DNA of 51,534 nt from an uncultured Lachnospiraceae bacterium (GCA_947575805.1 CANPOY010000020.1:1-51534); one strand, 5' to 3'; counted from the stretch's first letter, positions 14,656 through 23,779 are shown. The notes: generated by a model from the sequence alone, not told the origin. Program-made: numbers and translations.

Positions 14656-16053
14656 TCAGACATAGGTTACAATATCAAATGAGCGGCGCACACAGTCCCT
14701 CGCCTCTTTTAAGTCCGATAAATCCCCCCGGGAAATCATCTGCACAATCAGGTTGCCGATAGCCGTAGCTTCGGCGGGACCGGCGTAAACGGGGATTCCC
14801 GTCTCCCGGGCTGTCAGCCGATTCAGGTAATCCGCATTGGAGCCTCCGCCCACAATATGGATTTTATCGTATAACTGTCCCGTAATTGTCTCTATTTCCC
14901 GGATCGTCTCCGCATAACACTTGGCCAGACTGTTGTAAATGACGCAGGCCACCTCTCCGATTCCCTCCGGCACCTGCAGGCCGGATTCGCGACATGCCGC
15001 CTGCACTTCCTCCGTCATGTTCCGCGGCGCCAGGAACCTGTCGTCATTGCAGTCTACTATAGAAGAAATGGTACATTTTTCGGCCAGCCCGCAGATTTCC
15101 CCATAGCTCAAGTCTCCTCCGATTTCCTTCTTCACGGACTGAATCATCCACAGACCCATGATATTCTTCAGATAACGGAAACGGTAGCCATAACCGCCCT
15201 CGTTAGTGAGATTGTGCTCCCTGCTCCGGCAGGAACAGTCTGCTTCTTTCAGCTCCGTGCCCATCAATGACCAGGTGCCGGAGCTGATATACAGCGGTGT
15301 ATCGCTGTCTGCGGGCACTGCTGCCACTGCGGAACCGGTGTCATGGGTGGCGGCGGCTACTACCGCACAGGCAAAGCCCACCTCCTCCTGCACTTCCTTC
15401 CTCAGCTCTCCCAGCACGGTACCGGGCGGCACAAGCTTCTGAAAAATCCTTTCGGGATACTCCAGCCTGCGGATCAGGTCAAAATCCCATGTCTTTGTGT
15501 CCGGGCTTACCAGCTGCCCCGTGGTGGCATTGGTATATTCCGTAACCGCTCTGCCGGAGAGCAGATAATGAAAATAGTCCGGAATCATCAGCAGCTTCTC
15601 CGCCCTTTCCAGCTGCTCCCCGTGCCTCTTCTTCAGCGCCATCAGCTGATAGACCGTGTTAAAGATCTGCTTCTGGATACCGGTTCTGGCATACAGCTCC
15701 TCCTCTCCTATGATCCTGTATACCTCACTGTCCATCCCTTTGGTGCGCCCGTCCCGGTAAGCCACGGCATTGCCGATGCGCTGACCGTCCCGGTCCAGAA
15801 GGATAAAATCCACCCCCCAGGTATCCACGGAGACGCTGACCGGGATTTTCCCCGACTCCCTGCACTTTTTCATGCCTGCCTTAATCTGGCGGAACAGTTC
15901 GTCCACATCCCAGACATACTCCCCGTCCCGCTCCGCCATACCGTTGGGAAACCGGTGAATCTCCTCCAGCTCCAGCCTGCCGTCCAGTAAACTCCCCAGA
16001 ATATGCCGCCCGCCGGACGCGCCTATATCGATTGCCAGATAATATGTACTCAT
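14656..16053 (-). CDS. rhaB: Rhamnulokinase
   Basis: 465-residue FGGY-family sugar kinase. The N-terminal phosphate loop is YYLAIDIGASGGRHILG, SVDTWGVDF and AATHDTGSAV are typical of RhaB, and the second ATP site is in HIVGGGSNADYLNRL. It phosphorylates L-rhamnulose at C1. ATG 16053 is chosen because AGGAGG precedes it closely; the frame upstream is not coding. It is the first gene of the rhamnose run and is divergent from the TrpB2-type gene. No rhamnose regulator or transporter is in the window. Confidence 0.94.
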   Translation of the reverse strand: MSTYYLAIDIGASGGRHILGSLLDGRLELEEIHRFPNGMAERDGEYVWDVDELFRQIKAGMKKCRESGKIPVSVSVDTWGVDFILLDRDGQRIGNAVAYRDGRTKGMDSEVYRIIGEEELYARTGIQKQIFNTVYQLMALKKRHGEQLERAEKLLMIPDYFHYLLSGRAVTEYTNATTGQLVSPDTKTWDFDLIRRLEYPERIFQKLVPPGTVLGELRKEVQEEVGFACAVVAAATHDTGSAVAAVPADSDTPLYISSGTWSLMGTELKEADCSCRSREHNLTNEGGYGYRFRYLKNIMGLWMIQSVKKEIGGDLSYGEICGLAEKCTISSIVDCNDDRFLAPRNMTEEVQAACRESGLQVPEGIGEVACVIYNSLAKCYAETIREIETITGQLYDKIHIVGGGSNADYLNRLTARETGIPVYAGPAEATAIGNLIVQMISRGDLSDLKEARDCVRRSFDIVTYV

Positions 16054-16088
16054 GACCTTCCTCCTGCCGGAAATACCACGATAAAAGA

Positions 16089-16117
16089 ATTGTAACACAT
16101 TTCTCCGGCTTTTGATA
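16089..16117 (-). promoter_or_regulatory. Candidate promoter of the rhamnose operon
   Basis: TACAAT (complement of 16089-16094) is a good -10 box. The -35 region 17 bases upstream (TATCAA) is poor, which would fit a need for an activator. No clear operator or cre site was recognised. Confidence 0.35.
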
Positions 16118-16137
16118 TAATATATTTATTAACTTTC

Positions 16138-16166
16138 TTGACTTTAACGCTACACACTGATAAACT
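16138..16166 (+). promoter_or_regulatory. SigA-type promoter of the trpB2-type gene
   Basis: TTGACT (16138-16143) and TAAACT (16161-16166) with a 17-base spacer, 27 bases before the start codon. Confidence 0.55.
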
Positions 16167-16193
16167 GATGTCAAAAAAAGAAAAGAGGCAGCC

Positions 16194-17570
16194 ATGAACA
16201 ACAAAGAAATTCCTTACAAAATCTATCTCGAAGAAAAAGAAATGCCCGCCAGTTGGTACAATGTGCGTGCAGATATGAAAAATAAGCCCGCTCCGCTTTT
16301 AAACCCGGCCACCTTTCAGCCCATGACCGCAGGGGATCTGGAAGCCGTGTTCTGCGCCGAGCTGGTGCGGCAGGAGCTGGACGACAGCACGCCCTATATT
16401 GATATTCCCCGGGAAATTCTTGATTTCTATAAAATGTACCGCCCCTCACCTCTGGTACGGGCGTATTGCCTGGAGAAGAAGCTGGATACCCCGGCTAAAA
16501 TCTACTATAAATTCGAAGGAAACAACACAAGCGGAAGTCATAAGCTCAACTCCGCCATTGCCCAGGCCTACTATGCCAAACAGCAGGGCTTAAAGGGCGT
16601 CACCACGGAGACCGGCGCCGGCCAGTGGGGCACTGCCCTTTCCATGGCCTGCTCTTATTTCGATCTGGACTGCAGGGTCTTCATGGTAAAGGTCTCTTAC
16701 GAACAGAAGCCCTTCCGCCGGGAGGTCATGCGCACATATGGGGCAAGCGTAACACCTTCCCCCTCCGATACCACACGGGTGGGCAGACAGATCCTGGCAG
16801 AACATCCGGGTACCTCCGGAAGCCTGGGATGTGCCATTTCCGAAGCCGTGGAGGCTGCCACCGCTGCCGAAGGCTACCGTTACGTTCTGGGCAGCGTACT
16901 GAACCAGGTAATGCTGCATCAGTCGGTAATCGGCCTGGAAACCAAAGCCGCTCTGGACAAATACGGAATCGTACCGGATATGATCATCGGCTGTGCCGGA
17001 GGGGGCTCAAATCTGGGTGGCCTGATCTCTCCGTTTATGGGTGAAAAACTGCGGGGGGAGAGGGACTACAGGATTATCGCCGTGGAGCCCGCATCCTGTC
17101 CCAGCTTCACCAGAGGACGATTCGCTTATGATTACTGCGATACGGGCAGAGTCTGTCCCCTGTCCAAAATGTACACCCTGGGCAGCGGCTTCATTCCCTC
17201 TGCGAACCATGCCGGGGGGTTACGCTACCACGGCATGAGCAGCACCCTCTCCCAGCTCTATGACGACGGCCTGATGGAAGCAAGAAGCGTTGAGCAGACC
17301 GCCGTATTTGCGGCGGCGGAACAGTTTGCCCGGGTGGAAGGCATCCTGCCGGCTCCCGAAAGCGCTCACGCGATCAGGGCCGCCATCGACGAAGCTATGA
17401 AGTGCAAAGAAACAGGGGAAGAAAAGACCATTGTCTTCGGCCTCACCGGCACCGGCTATTTCGATATGGTGGCATATGAAAAATATAATAACGGTGAAAT
17501 GTCTGATTATATCCCCACGGACGCGGAGCTGGAGGCAGGTTTTGCGGGACTGCCTAAAATTAAGGCATAA
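16194..17570 (+). CDS. trpB2: TrpB2-type tryptophan synthase beta chain-like PLP enzyme
   Basis: 458 residues, with the N-terminal extension that marks the TrpB2 branch. The PLP lysine is in GNNTSGSHKLNSA, the substrate loop is ETGAGQWGTALS, and the PLP-phosphate loop is CAGGGSNLGG. ETGAGQWG is the branch counterpart of ETGAGQHG in TrpB1. The family condenses indole with serine to make tryptophan, usually without a TrpA partner, and may salvage indole; other side reactions are possible. It stands alone, with no other trp gene here, and has its own promoter and a strong terminator. Confidence 0.9.
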   Translation: MNNKEIPYKIYLEEKEMPASWYNVRADMKNKPAPLLNPATFQPMTAGDLEAVFCAELVRQELDDSTPYIDIPREILDFYKMYRPSPLVRAYCLEKKLDTPAKIYYKFEGNNTSGSHKLNSAIAQAYYAKQQGLKGVTTETGAGQWGTALSMACSYFDLDCRVFMVKVSYEQKPFRREVMRTYGASVTPSPSDTTRVGRQILAEHPGTSGSLGCAISEAVEAATAAEGYRYVLGSVLNQVMLHQSVIGLETKAALDKYGIVPDMIIGCAGGGSNLGGLISPFMGEKLRGERDYRIIAVEPASCPSFTRGRFAYDYCDTGRVCPLSKMYTLGSGFIPSANHAGGLRYHGMSSTLSQLYDDGLMEARSVEQTAVFAAAEQFARVEGILPAPESAHAIRAAIDEAMKCKETGEEKTIVFGLTGTGYFDMVAYEKYNNGEMSDYIPTDAELEAGFAGLPKIKA

Positions 17571-17613
17571 GCATAGATTCCTATACGGAATCTCTCGGAG
17601 CCAGGCCTCCGAA

Positions 17614-17653
17614 GAAAAATGCCCGGGCGAACCTGTTCGCCCGGGCATTTTTC
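17614..17653. terminator. Bidirectional Rho-independent terminator
   Basis: A 19-base inverted repeat (17614-17632 with 17635-17653) has a GC core GCCCGGGCGAAC and A-runs/T-runs on both flanks. It can end both the trpB2-type gene on the plus strand and the chemoreceptor gene on the minus strand. Confidence 0.9.
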
Positions 17654-17690
17654 GGCGTGAGACTGACAATCGCTGAAATAATGCAGAAGA

Positions 17691-18461
17691 TTATTCTCTC
17701 ATGGCCTCTACGGCAGAATTGATGTTCTGCACGATCTCTTCGATCTCCTTATTTACCGTGCTGCTGCGTCCGGACAGCTTGCCCACTTCCTTTGCCACCA
17801 CGGCAAAGCCGTCTCCCGTACTGCCTGCCCGCGCCGCCTCAATGCTGGCGTTGAGAGCCAGTATCTTCTGCTTATTCTGCAGCTCCTTCAGCTCGGTCGT
17901 TTTGACGGTAATCTGTTCCACCAGCTCGTGGGTGGTGTCCACACCCTTGGCCAGCTTTTCATAAATCACAACATTTTTCTTCTTCGCATACTCGGCGTTG
18001 ATAAAATTGTTCAGCACCTCGCCCAGCAAATTAGCAGACGCAGTGATAACCCTTTCTGTCCGCACACTGACCTTGCGCAGCGCATCTATGTACTGATCCT
18101 CGTTTACCCCGATTTCCCGGGCCACCCGGCGGAACTGCTCCTCGTCAGGCTCGGCAGGCAAAACCTGGCCGCCGATGACGGAACCTACCTTTTGTCCTTC
18201 CACTTCAAGGGGAATGCCAAAATCGATCAGACCGGCATGGCAACGATACACCCCCTGGCCCTCCCTGTCGCACTTTTCGCACCTGGCGCAGCCCACACTG
18301 CTCCCCCTGGTGAGCTTGATGCAAAAATCCGTAAAATTGTAGCACTGGGAAATATATTTTCCGTCCTCTCCCACCGCCACCGTTGCAAGCCCCGTTGCCG
18401 CCGCCCAGTTTGCCATAATATCCTCAAACTTCTTCATATCGGTAAATTCCTTAATATTCAT
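17691..18461 (-). CDS. Soluble PocR-domain chemoreceptor-like protein
   Basis: 256 residues. The N-terminal half (about 1-140) is a PocR-type sensory domain with a clustered Cys motif (GCARCEKCDREG, then YRCHAGLIDFGIPL). The C-terminal quarter is the tip of a methyl-accepting signalling domain ([22 protein letters not shown], shortened here: key residues N-A-S-I-E-A-A-R). There is no membrane segment. The signalling helix is short: after the hairpin tip only about 40 residues remain, so the protein can reach CheA/CheW only as a compact cytosolic receptor. PocR domains bind small hydrocarbon derivatives such as propanediol. A link to the lactaldehyde/propanediol produced from rhamnose is attractive but unproved. 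GAGGAGG precedes ATG 18461. Confidence 0.82.
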   Translation of the reverse strand: MNIKEFTDMKKFEDIMANWAAATGLATVAVGEDGKYISQCYNFTDFCIKLTRGSSVGCARCEKCDREGQGVYRCHAGLIDFGIPLEVEGQKVGSVIGGQVLPAEPDEEQFRRVAREIGVNEDQYIDALRKVSVRTERVITASANLLGEVLNNFINAEYAKKKNVVIYEKLAKGVDTTHELVEQITVKTTELKELQNKQKILALNASIEAARAGSTGDGFAVVAKEVGKLSGRSSTVNKEIEEIVQNINSAVEAMRE

Positions 18462-18528
18462 GCTCCGCCTCCTCTATCCCCCATCTTCAAGCCTGCACCA
18501 CAGCTTGCGTTTCACGTCTCTCACTGTT

Positions 18529-18557
18529 ATTATAGCACGTTCGCCCCATTACCACAA
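18529..18557 (-). promoter_or_regulatory. SigA-type promoter of the PocR chemoreceptor
   Basis: On the minus strand TTGTGG (18552-18557) and TATAAT (18529-18534) with a 17-base spacer, 67 bases upstream of the start codon. Confidence 0.6.
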
Positions 18558-18583
18558 GAAGCAGGACTCCCGGAAGTTTATCG

Positions 18584-18612
18584 TTGACGCATTTTTTTTA
18601 TTTTGATACCAT
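18584..18612 (+). promoter_or_regulatory. SigA-type promoter of the GH51 gene
   Basis: TTGACG (18584-18589) and TACCAT (18607-18612) with a T-rich 17-base spacer. It gives a leader of about 135 bases containing the hairpin CCGGATA/TATCCGG (18696-18714) and several CCGG-rich short repeats. No T-run follows the hairpin, so I see no terminator in this leader. Confidence 0.5.
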
Positions 18613-18756
18613 TGAATCAGAGCGGGCCTGCAAAGTGAATTGCGTGAACCGGATCCTCCGGCGGGGCTGCCGGCAGAACCCGATCGGAATATGGCCCGGA
18701 TAGAGCATATCCGGACCACAAATAAAAAGCTTATTTTATAGATAAGGAGATTTCAC

Positions 18757-20757
18757 ATGACTGACATCGTCATAAACACATCTAATATAGTGCATCCCGT
18801 AAGTCCCATGCTTTACGGCATCTTCTTCGAGGACATCAACTACGGCGGGGACGGAGGCCTGTACGGAGAGCTGATCGCCAATCGCTCTTTCGAATATTAT
18901 GAGCGGGAAGTAAATCCCCCTGCCCATGCGGAAGGCGCTCCCGACATCCAAACCATGTGCTGGGAAACCCTCAATGGCTGCCGGTTTACCATTGGAAAAC
19001 GCTTCCCCTTAAGCAAGGCCCACAGTAATTACGCCCATCTGTCAGGGGAAGCCGGAAGCGGACTCCGCAACCTGGGCTTCTGCGGGGAAGGGCTTGCCGT
19101 CCGTGAGGGTCAAGCCTTCCGCTTTTCCTGCTACGCCAGAAATCCGCTGCCCATGAAGCTGACCGTGAGATTTGCAGATAAGAGCGGTGACCTGTACGGA
19201 AGCAAAACCTTTTCCCTGGTAAGATGCGGACACGGCTGGTCAAGATACCGGCTCACCCTCACTGCCACGGGAAGCTGCCGCCAGGTCTACCCTGAAATCC
19301 TTCTGGAATCAGAGGGGACACTGGACCTGGACCTGATCTCCCTCTTTCCCGAAGATACCTTCCTGAGCCGGGAAAACGGTATGCGCCGGGATATTGCCGA
19401 AATGCTCCAGGCGCTTCACCCCGCTTTCATGCGCTTTCCCGGCGGCTGCATCGTGGAAGGGCGCAGCTTTGATAATATGTACCGCTGGAAGGACACCATC
19501 GGCCCGCTTTCGGAACGCCCCACCAACTGGAACCGCTGGCAGATGGAGGAATATCAGCTCGACGGCCGAAGCTCGGCCGATTATTTCCAGTCCTACGGGC
19601 TGGGGTATTATGAGTATTTCCTTTTCTGCGAGGACATAGGGGCAAAGCCTGTGCCTGTCATGAATGCCGGCATGACCTGCCAGTGGCACGAAGCCCTGCT
19701 GGCGGATATGAATGAACTGGATCCATGGATTGAGGACATTCTGGATCTGATAGAATTTGCCAACGGCAGCGAGGACACCCCCTTGGGCCGCAAACGGGCG
19801 GAAATGGGACACCCTGCCCCCTTTGGCCTGGAATATATCGGCATCGGCAACGAACAGTGGGGACAGGTTTATTTTGAACGCTACGAAGCCTTTGAGAAAA
19901 TACTTTCCGAGAAGCACCCGGAAATCAAGCTGATCACCTGCGCCGGATGGACGGCGGAGGGCGAGGATTTTGACACTGCTTACCGCTGGATGGAAGCCAA
20001 CAGGAACAGGGCATATGCCGTGGACGAACATTTTTACAAATCCCCGCAATGGTTTCTGGAAAATATCCGCCGCTACGACGGCTATGACCGCAGTCTGCCG
20101 AAGGTTTTTGCCGGAGAATATGCAGCCCACACCCACGAGGATACTTCAAAGCGCGTGTGCAACTGGTTTGCGGCCCTCTGTGAAGCAGCTTTCCTCACCG
20201 GTGTTGAAAAGAATTCCGACCATGTGGTCATGTCCTGCTACGCTCCCCTGCTGGGGCGCACCGGCCGCCAGCAATGGCAGCCGGATCTGATCTGGTTTGA
20301 CAATGAAAGCGTATACGGCACTCCCAGCTACTATGTACAACTGCTTTTCGGCAACAACCTGGGGGCCTCTCTGGTGGAGACGAGCCTGGCGGAGGATACG
20401 GCGGCAGAACCGGCGGCATCCGCATCCCAGGCAACGGCCATTTCCCCTGCAGCGCTGGCAGGCGGCGCCATCCAGACATCTTCCACCCTGTCTGAGGACG
20501 GGAAGACCCTGTATGTAAAGCTGGTCAATCTGGCGGACCGGAACCTGGAGGTCACCCTTAAGACCGACCGCCCCGTCAGCGCCTGCCGCCGCTTTACTCT
20601 GGCCGCAGACCCGGAGGACGTAAATTCCCACGCCAAGCCCCGCAGAGTATCTCCCGTGGAGGATACCCTGCCGGGAATCCACCCTGCCGGTACAAAAGAC
20701 CTGCCGCTCTGCCTGAAGAGATACAGCGTCACGGTTCTGGCCTGTACTTTAATCTGA
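18757..20757 (+). CDS. GH51 alpha-L-arabinofuranosidase
   Basis: 666 residues without a signal peptide, so it acts in the cytoplasm on imported arabino-oligosaccharides. Visible family landmarks are YGIFFEDINYGGDGGLYGEL near residue 20, FMRFPGGCIVEG near 225, the acid/base Glu in YIGIGNEQWG near 367, and the nucleophile Glu in KVFAGEYAAH near 450. The C-terminal 150 residues form the usual beta sandwich. An Ala-rich stretch (EDTAAEPAASASQATA) interrupts that domain. GH51 enzymes release terminal arabinofuranose. The gene is convergent with a GH27 alpha-galactosidase, with which it shares a terminator. Confidence 0.93.
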   Translation: MTDIVINTSNIVHPVSPMLYGIFFEDINYGGDGGLYGELIANRSFEYYEREVNPPAHAEGAPDIQTMCWETLNGCRFTIGKRFPLSKAHSNYAHLSGEAGSGLRNLGFCGEGLAVREGQAFRFSCYARNPLPMKLTVRFADKSGDLYGSKTFSLVRCGHGWSRYRLTLTATGSCRQVYPEILLESEGTLDLDLISLFPEDTFLSRENGMRRDIAEMLQALHPAFMRFPGGCIVEGRSFDNMYRWKDTIGPLSERPTNWNRWQMEEYQLDGRSSADYFQSYGLGYYEYFLFCEDIGAKPVPVMNAGMTCQWHEALLADMNELDPWIEDILDLIEFANGSEDTPLGRKRAEMGHPAPFGLEYIGIGNEQWGQVYFERYEAFEKILSEKHPEIKLITCAGWTAEGEDFDTAYRWMEANRNRAYAVDEHFYKSPQWFLENIRRYDGYDRSLPKVFAGEYAAHTHEDTSKRVCNWFAALCEAAFLTGVEKNSDHVVMSCYAPLLGRTGRQQWQPDLIWFDNESVYGTPSYYVQLLFGNNLGASLVETSLAEDTAAEPAASASQATAISPAALAGGAIQTSSTLSEDGKTLYVKLVNLADRNLEVTLKTDRPVSACRRFTLAADPEDVNSHAKPRRVSPVEDTLPGIHPAGTKDLPLCLKRYSVTVLACTLI

Positions 20758-20769
20758 ACCTGCAGCAAA

Positions 20770-20794
20770 GGAGCCGGACTTTCCGTCCGGCTCC
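20770..20794. terminator. Hairpin between the convergent GH51 and GH27 genes
   Basis: A 10-base stem GGAGCCGGAC/GTCCGGCTCC with a 5-base loop fills the 40-base gap between the two stop codons. The T-run is weak (CTTTG on the minus side), so efficiency is uncertain. Confidence 0.65.
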
Positions 20795-20797
20795 CGC

Positions 20798-22090
20798 TTA
20801 CATGCTTCCGTATACCGCACTGGCATGAGGAGCCAGCTTACACTTAAGAACTCCGCCGGAAATGTCTGCCTTCTCCCCGGTCCAAAGCTCCGTCAAAGCT
20901 ATGCCTTCTGCCATGTCTGCTGCCTGCAGCTCCACGGACAGCTCTGCCTCCTCTTCGCCCAGGTTAAACAGAGCCGCATATTTGGCACCCGTCTCTTGAT
21001 TTGCCGCTTTCCACAAAGCCTTCGTATCATCCAGACAGATCTGTCTGGGCCTGCATGCAGGGGTCAGCATGGCCAGCACCCTCCTGTTGGTCAGCAGAGA
21101 GAGTGTCTCCTGGTCCAGCTTGGTCAGTTCCGCCCCGATCATCAGGGGGGAACCGAAAAGGCACCAGAGCGTCATCATGGTACGCTCCTCCGCCAGGGTA
21201 AAGTTTGTAGTACGTTCCCCGCCGAAGCCCTTGCCCAGATATCCTATGGGCAGCATGTCACAGTCCGGGAAACATCCTTCCGACACGTGGTTCTGCCACA
21301 GCTCGCAGCGATGAAACATATCCTTTAACAGCTTCCAGTTATCCCAGAAATCATCCGTAATGCGCCACATATTGGCATAAGTCTCATAATGCCAGGCTTT
21401 ATCGATCAAAGCCGGCCCCGGAGACAGGGAAAGCACGATTTCCCTTCCGCACCTTTGGATTGCTTTCGCCAGCATCTCGATTTCATGACGGGCAGAATAC
21501 GGATTATGAGGATATATATTGGTGTTGCATATATCGTCGCACTTTATAAAATCCACACCCCATCCGGCATACAGCTCCAGAATCGAATCATAATAAGCCT
21601 GGCCCTCCGGCATGTTCCGAACACCGTACATGTCCGGATTCCAGCCGCATATAGAAGAAGGATCCGCCACCACATTGGCCGTGGTTCCGGTGCCCTTCAC
21701 AGGCATATGCCTGTGTGCGGCAATCCTGGGGATACCCCTCATGATATGTATGCCGAATTTCAGTCCCAGGGAATGTACATAATCCGCCAGGGGCTGAAAA
21801 CCCGCTCCGCCTGCGGCGGAGGGAAACCTCTCCGGATCCGGCAGCAGCCTGCCGTACTCATCCATCTCCAGCTCGTTAAACGGAATATACTGATACCTGT
21901 CCCTCTGGCTTCCCGCTCCGTGGGCAAACCACTCAATGTCAATTACCACATACTGCCAGCCAAACTCCTTCAGATTAGCCGCCATATAGTCGGCATTGGC
22001 CCTCACCTGTGCTTCATTGACCGTAGTGTCATAATAATCATAGCTGTTCCACCCCATGGGCGGGGTGATTGCAAATTTGTTTTTGTCCAT
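20798..22090 (-). CDS. GH27 alpha-galactosidase
   Basis: 430 residues. It starts near ITPPMGWNSYDYYDTTVNE, the classical GH27 N-terminus. The nucleophile Asp is in VDFIKCDDIC, and the acid/base Asp in MWRITDDFWDNW. There is no signal peptide, so the enzyme is probably cytoplasmic and acts on imported alpha-galactosides such as raffinose-type sugars or galactomannan fragments. ATG 22090 has GAGGAGA 9 bases upstream; the longer frame crosses the promoter and is not used. The C-terminal beta domain is short. Confidence 0.93.
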   Translation of the reverse strand: MDKNKFAITPPMGWNSYDYYDTTVNEAQVRANADYMAANLKEFGWQYVVIDIEWFAHGAGSQRDRYQYIPFNELEMDEYGRLLPDPERFPSAAGGAGFQPLADYVHSLGLKFGIHIMRGIPRIAAHRHMPVKGTGTTANVVADPSSICGWNPDMYGVRNMPEGQAYYDSILELYAGWGVDFIKCDDICNTNIYPHNPYSARHEIEMLAKAIQRCGREIVLSLSPGPALIDKAWHYETYANMWRITDDFWDNWKLLKDMFHRCELWQNHVSEGCFPDCDMLPIGYLGKGFGGERTTNFTLAEERTMMTLWCLFGSPLMIGAELTKLDQETLSLLTNRRVLAMLTPACRPRQICLDDTKALWKAANQETGAKYAALFNLGEEEAELSVELQAADMAEGIALTELWTGEKADISGGVLKCKLAPHASAVYGSM

Positions 22091-22124
22091 AATCTTTGGT
22101 CTCCTCTCGTCCCTGCTTTTCCCA

Positions 22125-22153
22125 ATTATACGACGCCCCGGCTTTTTCTGCAA
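22125..22153 (-). promoter_or_regulatory. SigA-type promoter of the GH27 gene
   Basis: On the minus strand TTGCAG (22148-22153) and TATAAT (22125-22130) with 17 bases between them. An imperfect palindromic stretch (TTTGAC at 22162-22167, GTCAAA at 22177-22182) sits just upstream of the -35 box and could be an operator. Confidence 0.6.
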
Positions 22154-22268
22154 TCCTGTATTTTGACACTGACGCCGTCAAATCGTGCACCCTGGTGTTC
22201 TATGCAATAGGGCTTTCCCTCCCCGGAATTCTGCAGTTGCAACCGTGATTTTCAATATACCATACAGA

Positions 22269-23663
22269 TTATTTCTGCTTAGCATTTCCCGCTTTGCTGC
22301 AAGTGCTGCCAATGGCTCCCTCTGCTTTCCTTTCCAGCTTGCCCCCACAGCGGCAAAAATAGTAAAAAACACCCACCAGATCCGCCAGCAGCCACCCGAT
22401 GGGAACCGACCACCAGATTCCCGACACCCCGATTGCCGGAATGGCAGACAACAGATACGCCAGCGCCACCCGGGTTCCCAGAGAGAAAAAGGTAAGCACC
22501 AGGGACATGCCCGGGCGGTTCAGGGCCCGATAAAGGCCGTACAGCATAAACAGACCGCCAATCCCAAAGTAAAAAACGCCCACAATGTGCAGATATGTCA
22601 TGCCCACGGCAAGGATCTCCGTCTCTTCCGCATGAATAAACAGCAAAAGGAGTGGCCTGGCAAACAGGAACACCACTGTGGAGACAGATACTGCAAACAT
22701 CAGCATCATTGTAAGAGACGCCCGGATTCCTTTCCGGATACGCTTCGTCTCCCCCGCCCCGTAATTTTGCGCCACAAAGGTGGAAAAAGCATTGCCGAAA
22801 TCCTGCAGGGGCATATAGGCAAAGGAATCGATCTTGGTGGCCGCCGCAAAGGCCGCCATGACCACGGAGCCGAAGCTGTTTACCAGCCCCTGCACCATCA
22901 GGATTCCCAAATTCATCACCGATTGCTGCATACAGGTCAGGACCGAAGCACCTGCAAGCTCCCTGATGCCTGCTGCCCGTATACGCATCTGCGGACGGGC
23001 CGGACGAAGCTCAGGGCATTTCCTCCAGGTGTAGACCATGCTGCCCACACCGGAAAGCCACTGGGCGATCACCGTGGCTGCCGCCGCCCCCTGCACACCC
23101 CACTTGCAGACCAGTACAAATATCAGGTCCAGAACAATATTTACCACGGCGGAGATTCCCAGAAACACCAGCGGCGTAACGGAATTTCCCACCGCCCGCA
23201 GAAGGGATGCAAAAAAATTATAGAGAAAGGTTGCCAGAATACCTGCGAAGATCACCAGCAGATATTCCCGCATGATCGAATAGACATCCTCCGGCACGGA
23301 CAGCAGGCCCATGATCGGATCCAGCAGCAGAAAAACTGCCCCGTTGATCAACAGGGAAAGTATCCCGATCATCACAAAGGCGGTAAACACATTCTCCCGG
23401 AGATGTTCCCAGGCCCTTTCCCCGTACCGGATGGAAAATACGGCGCCGCAGCCCATGCACATCCCCAGAAAAAGAGAGGTGATAAACGTGAGCAGCGTAT
23501 AGGATGAGCCTACGGCCGCAAGCGCACGCTCCCCCAGAAATTTTCCCACTATCAGTGTATCCACCACGTTGTACATCTGCTGCAGCAGATTCCCGCAGAT
23601 CATAGGAAAAGCAAAGACCAGGATATTCTTAGTGACCGGTCCCTTTGTCAGATCCATCTGCAT
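22269..23663 (-). CDS. MATE family efflux transporter
   Basis: 464 residues with 12 predicted membrane spans in two bundles. The N-terminus (MDLTKGPVTKNILVFAFPM, then NVVDTLIVGKFLG and ALAAVGSS) is the pattern of NorM/DinF-type MATE proteins. The second bundle repeats it with AAATKIDSFAYMPLQDFGNA. They export cationic drugs or metabolites against sodium or protons. ATG 23663 is chosen for its AGGAGGG site at 8-base spacing. It is monocistronic, with its promoter close behind the hsp20 terminator. Confidence 0.92.
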   Translation of the reverse strand: MQMDLTKGPVTKNILVFAFPMICGNLLQQMYNVVDTLIVGKFLGERALAAVGSSYTLLTFITSLFLGMCMGCGAVFSIRYGERAWEHLRENVFTAFVMIGILSLLINGAVFLLLDPIMGLLSVPEDVYSIMREYLLVIFAGILATFLYNFFASLLRAVGNSVTPLVFLGISAVVNIVLDLIFVLVCKWGVQGAAAATVIAQWLSGVGSMVYTWRKCPELRPARPQMRIRAAGIRELAGASVLTCMQQSVMNLGILMVQGLVNSFGSVVMAAFAAATKIDSFAYMPLQDFGNAFSTFVAQNYGAGETKRIRKGIRASLTMMLMFAVSVSTVVFLFARPLLLLFIHAEETEILAVGMTYLHIVGVFYFGIGGLFMLYGLYRALNRPGMSLVLTFFSLGTRVALAYLLSAIPAIGVSGIWWSVPIGWLLADLVGVFYYFCRCGGKLERKAEGAIGSTCSKAGNAKQK

Positions 23664-23719
23664 ACCCAATTCCCTCCTGTCCTCTTCTTTCGTAAAAAGC
23701 ATCCGACAACGATACCGTG

Positions 23720-23748
23720 ATTATAAGCAATTCCGTTCCGGATGACAA
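23720..23748 (-). promoter_or_regulatory. SigA-type promoter of the MATE gene
   Basis: On the minus strand TTGTCA (23743-23748) and TATAAT (23720-23725) with a 17-base spacer, directly after the hsp20 terminator. Confidence 0.6.
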
Positions 23749-23752
23749 GAGG

Positions 23753-23779
23753 AAAAGCCGCCGGCTTTCCGCCGACGGC
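23753..23779 (-). terminator. Rho-independent terminator of hsp20
   Basis: On the minus strand a 9-base stem GCCGTCGGC/GCCGGCGGC with loop GGAAA is followed by TTTTCC. It lies 37 bases past the hsp20 stop. Confidence 0.8.

Noticed and set aside
22162..22182. Imperfect palindrome upstream of the GH27 promoter as a definite operator
   Set aside because: The inner and outer arms have different centres and no regulator gene is adjacent, so it is mentioned only as a possibility.
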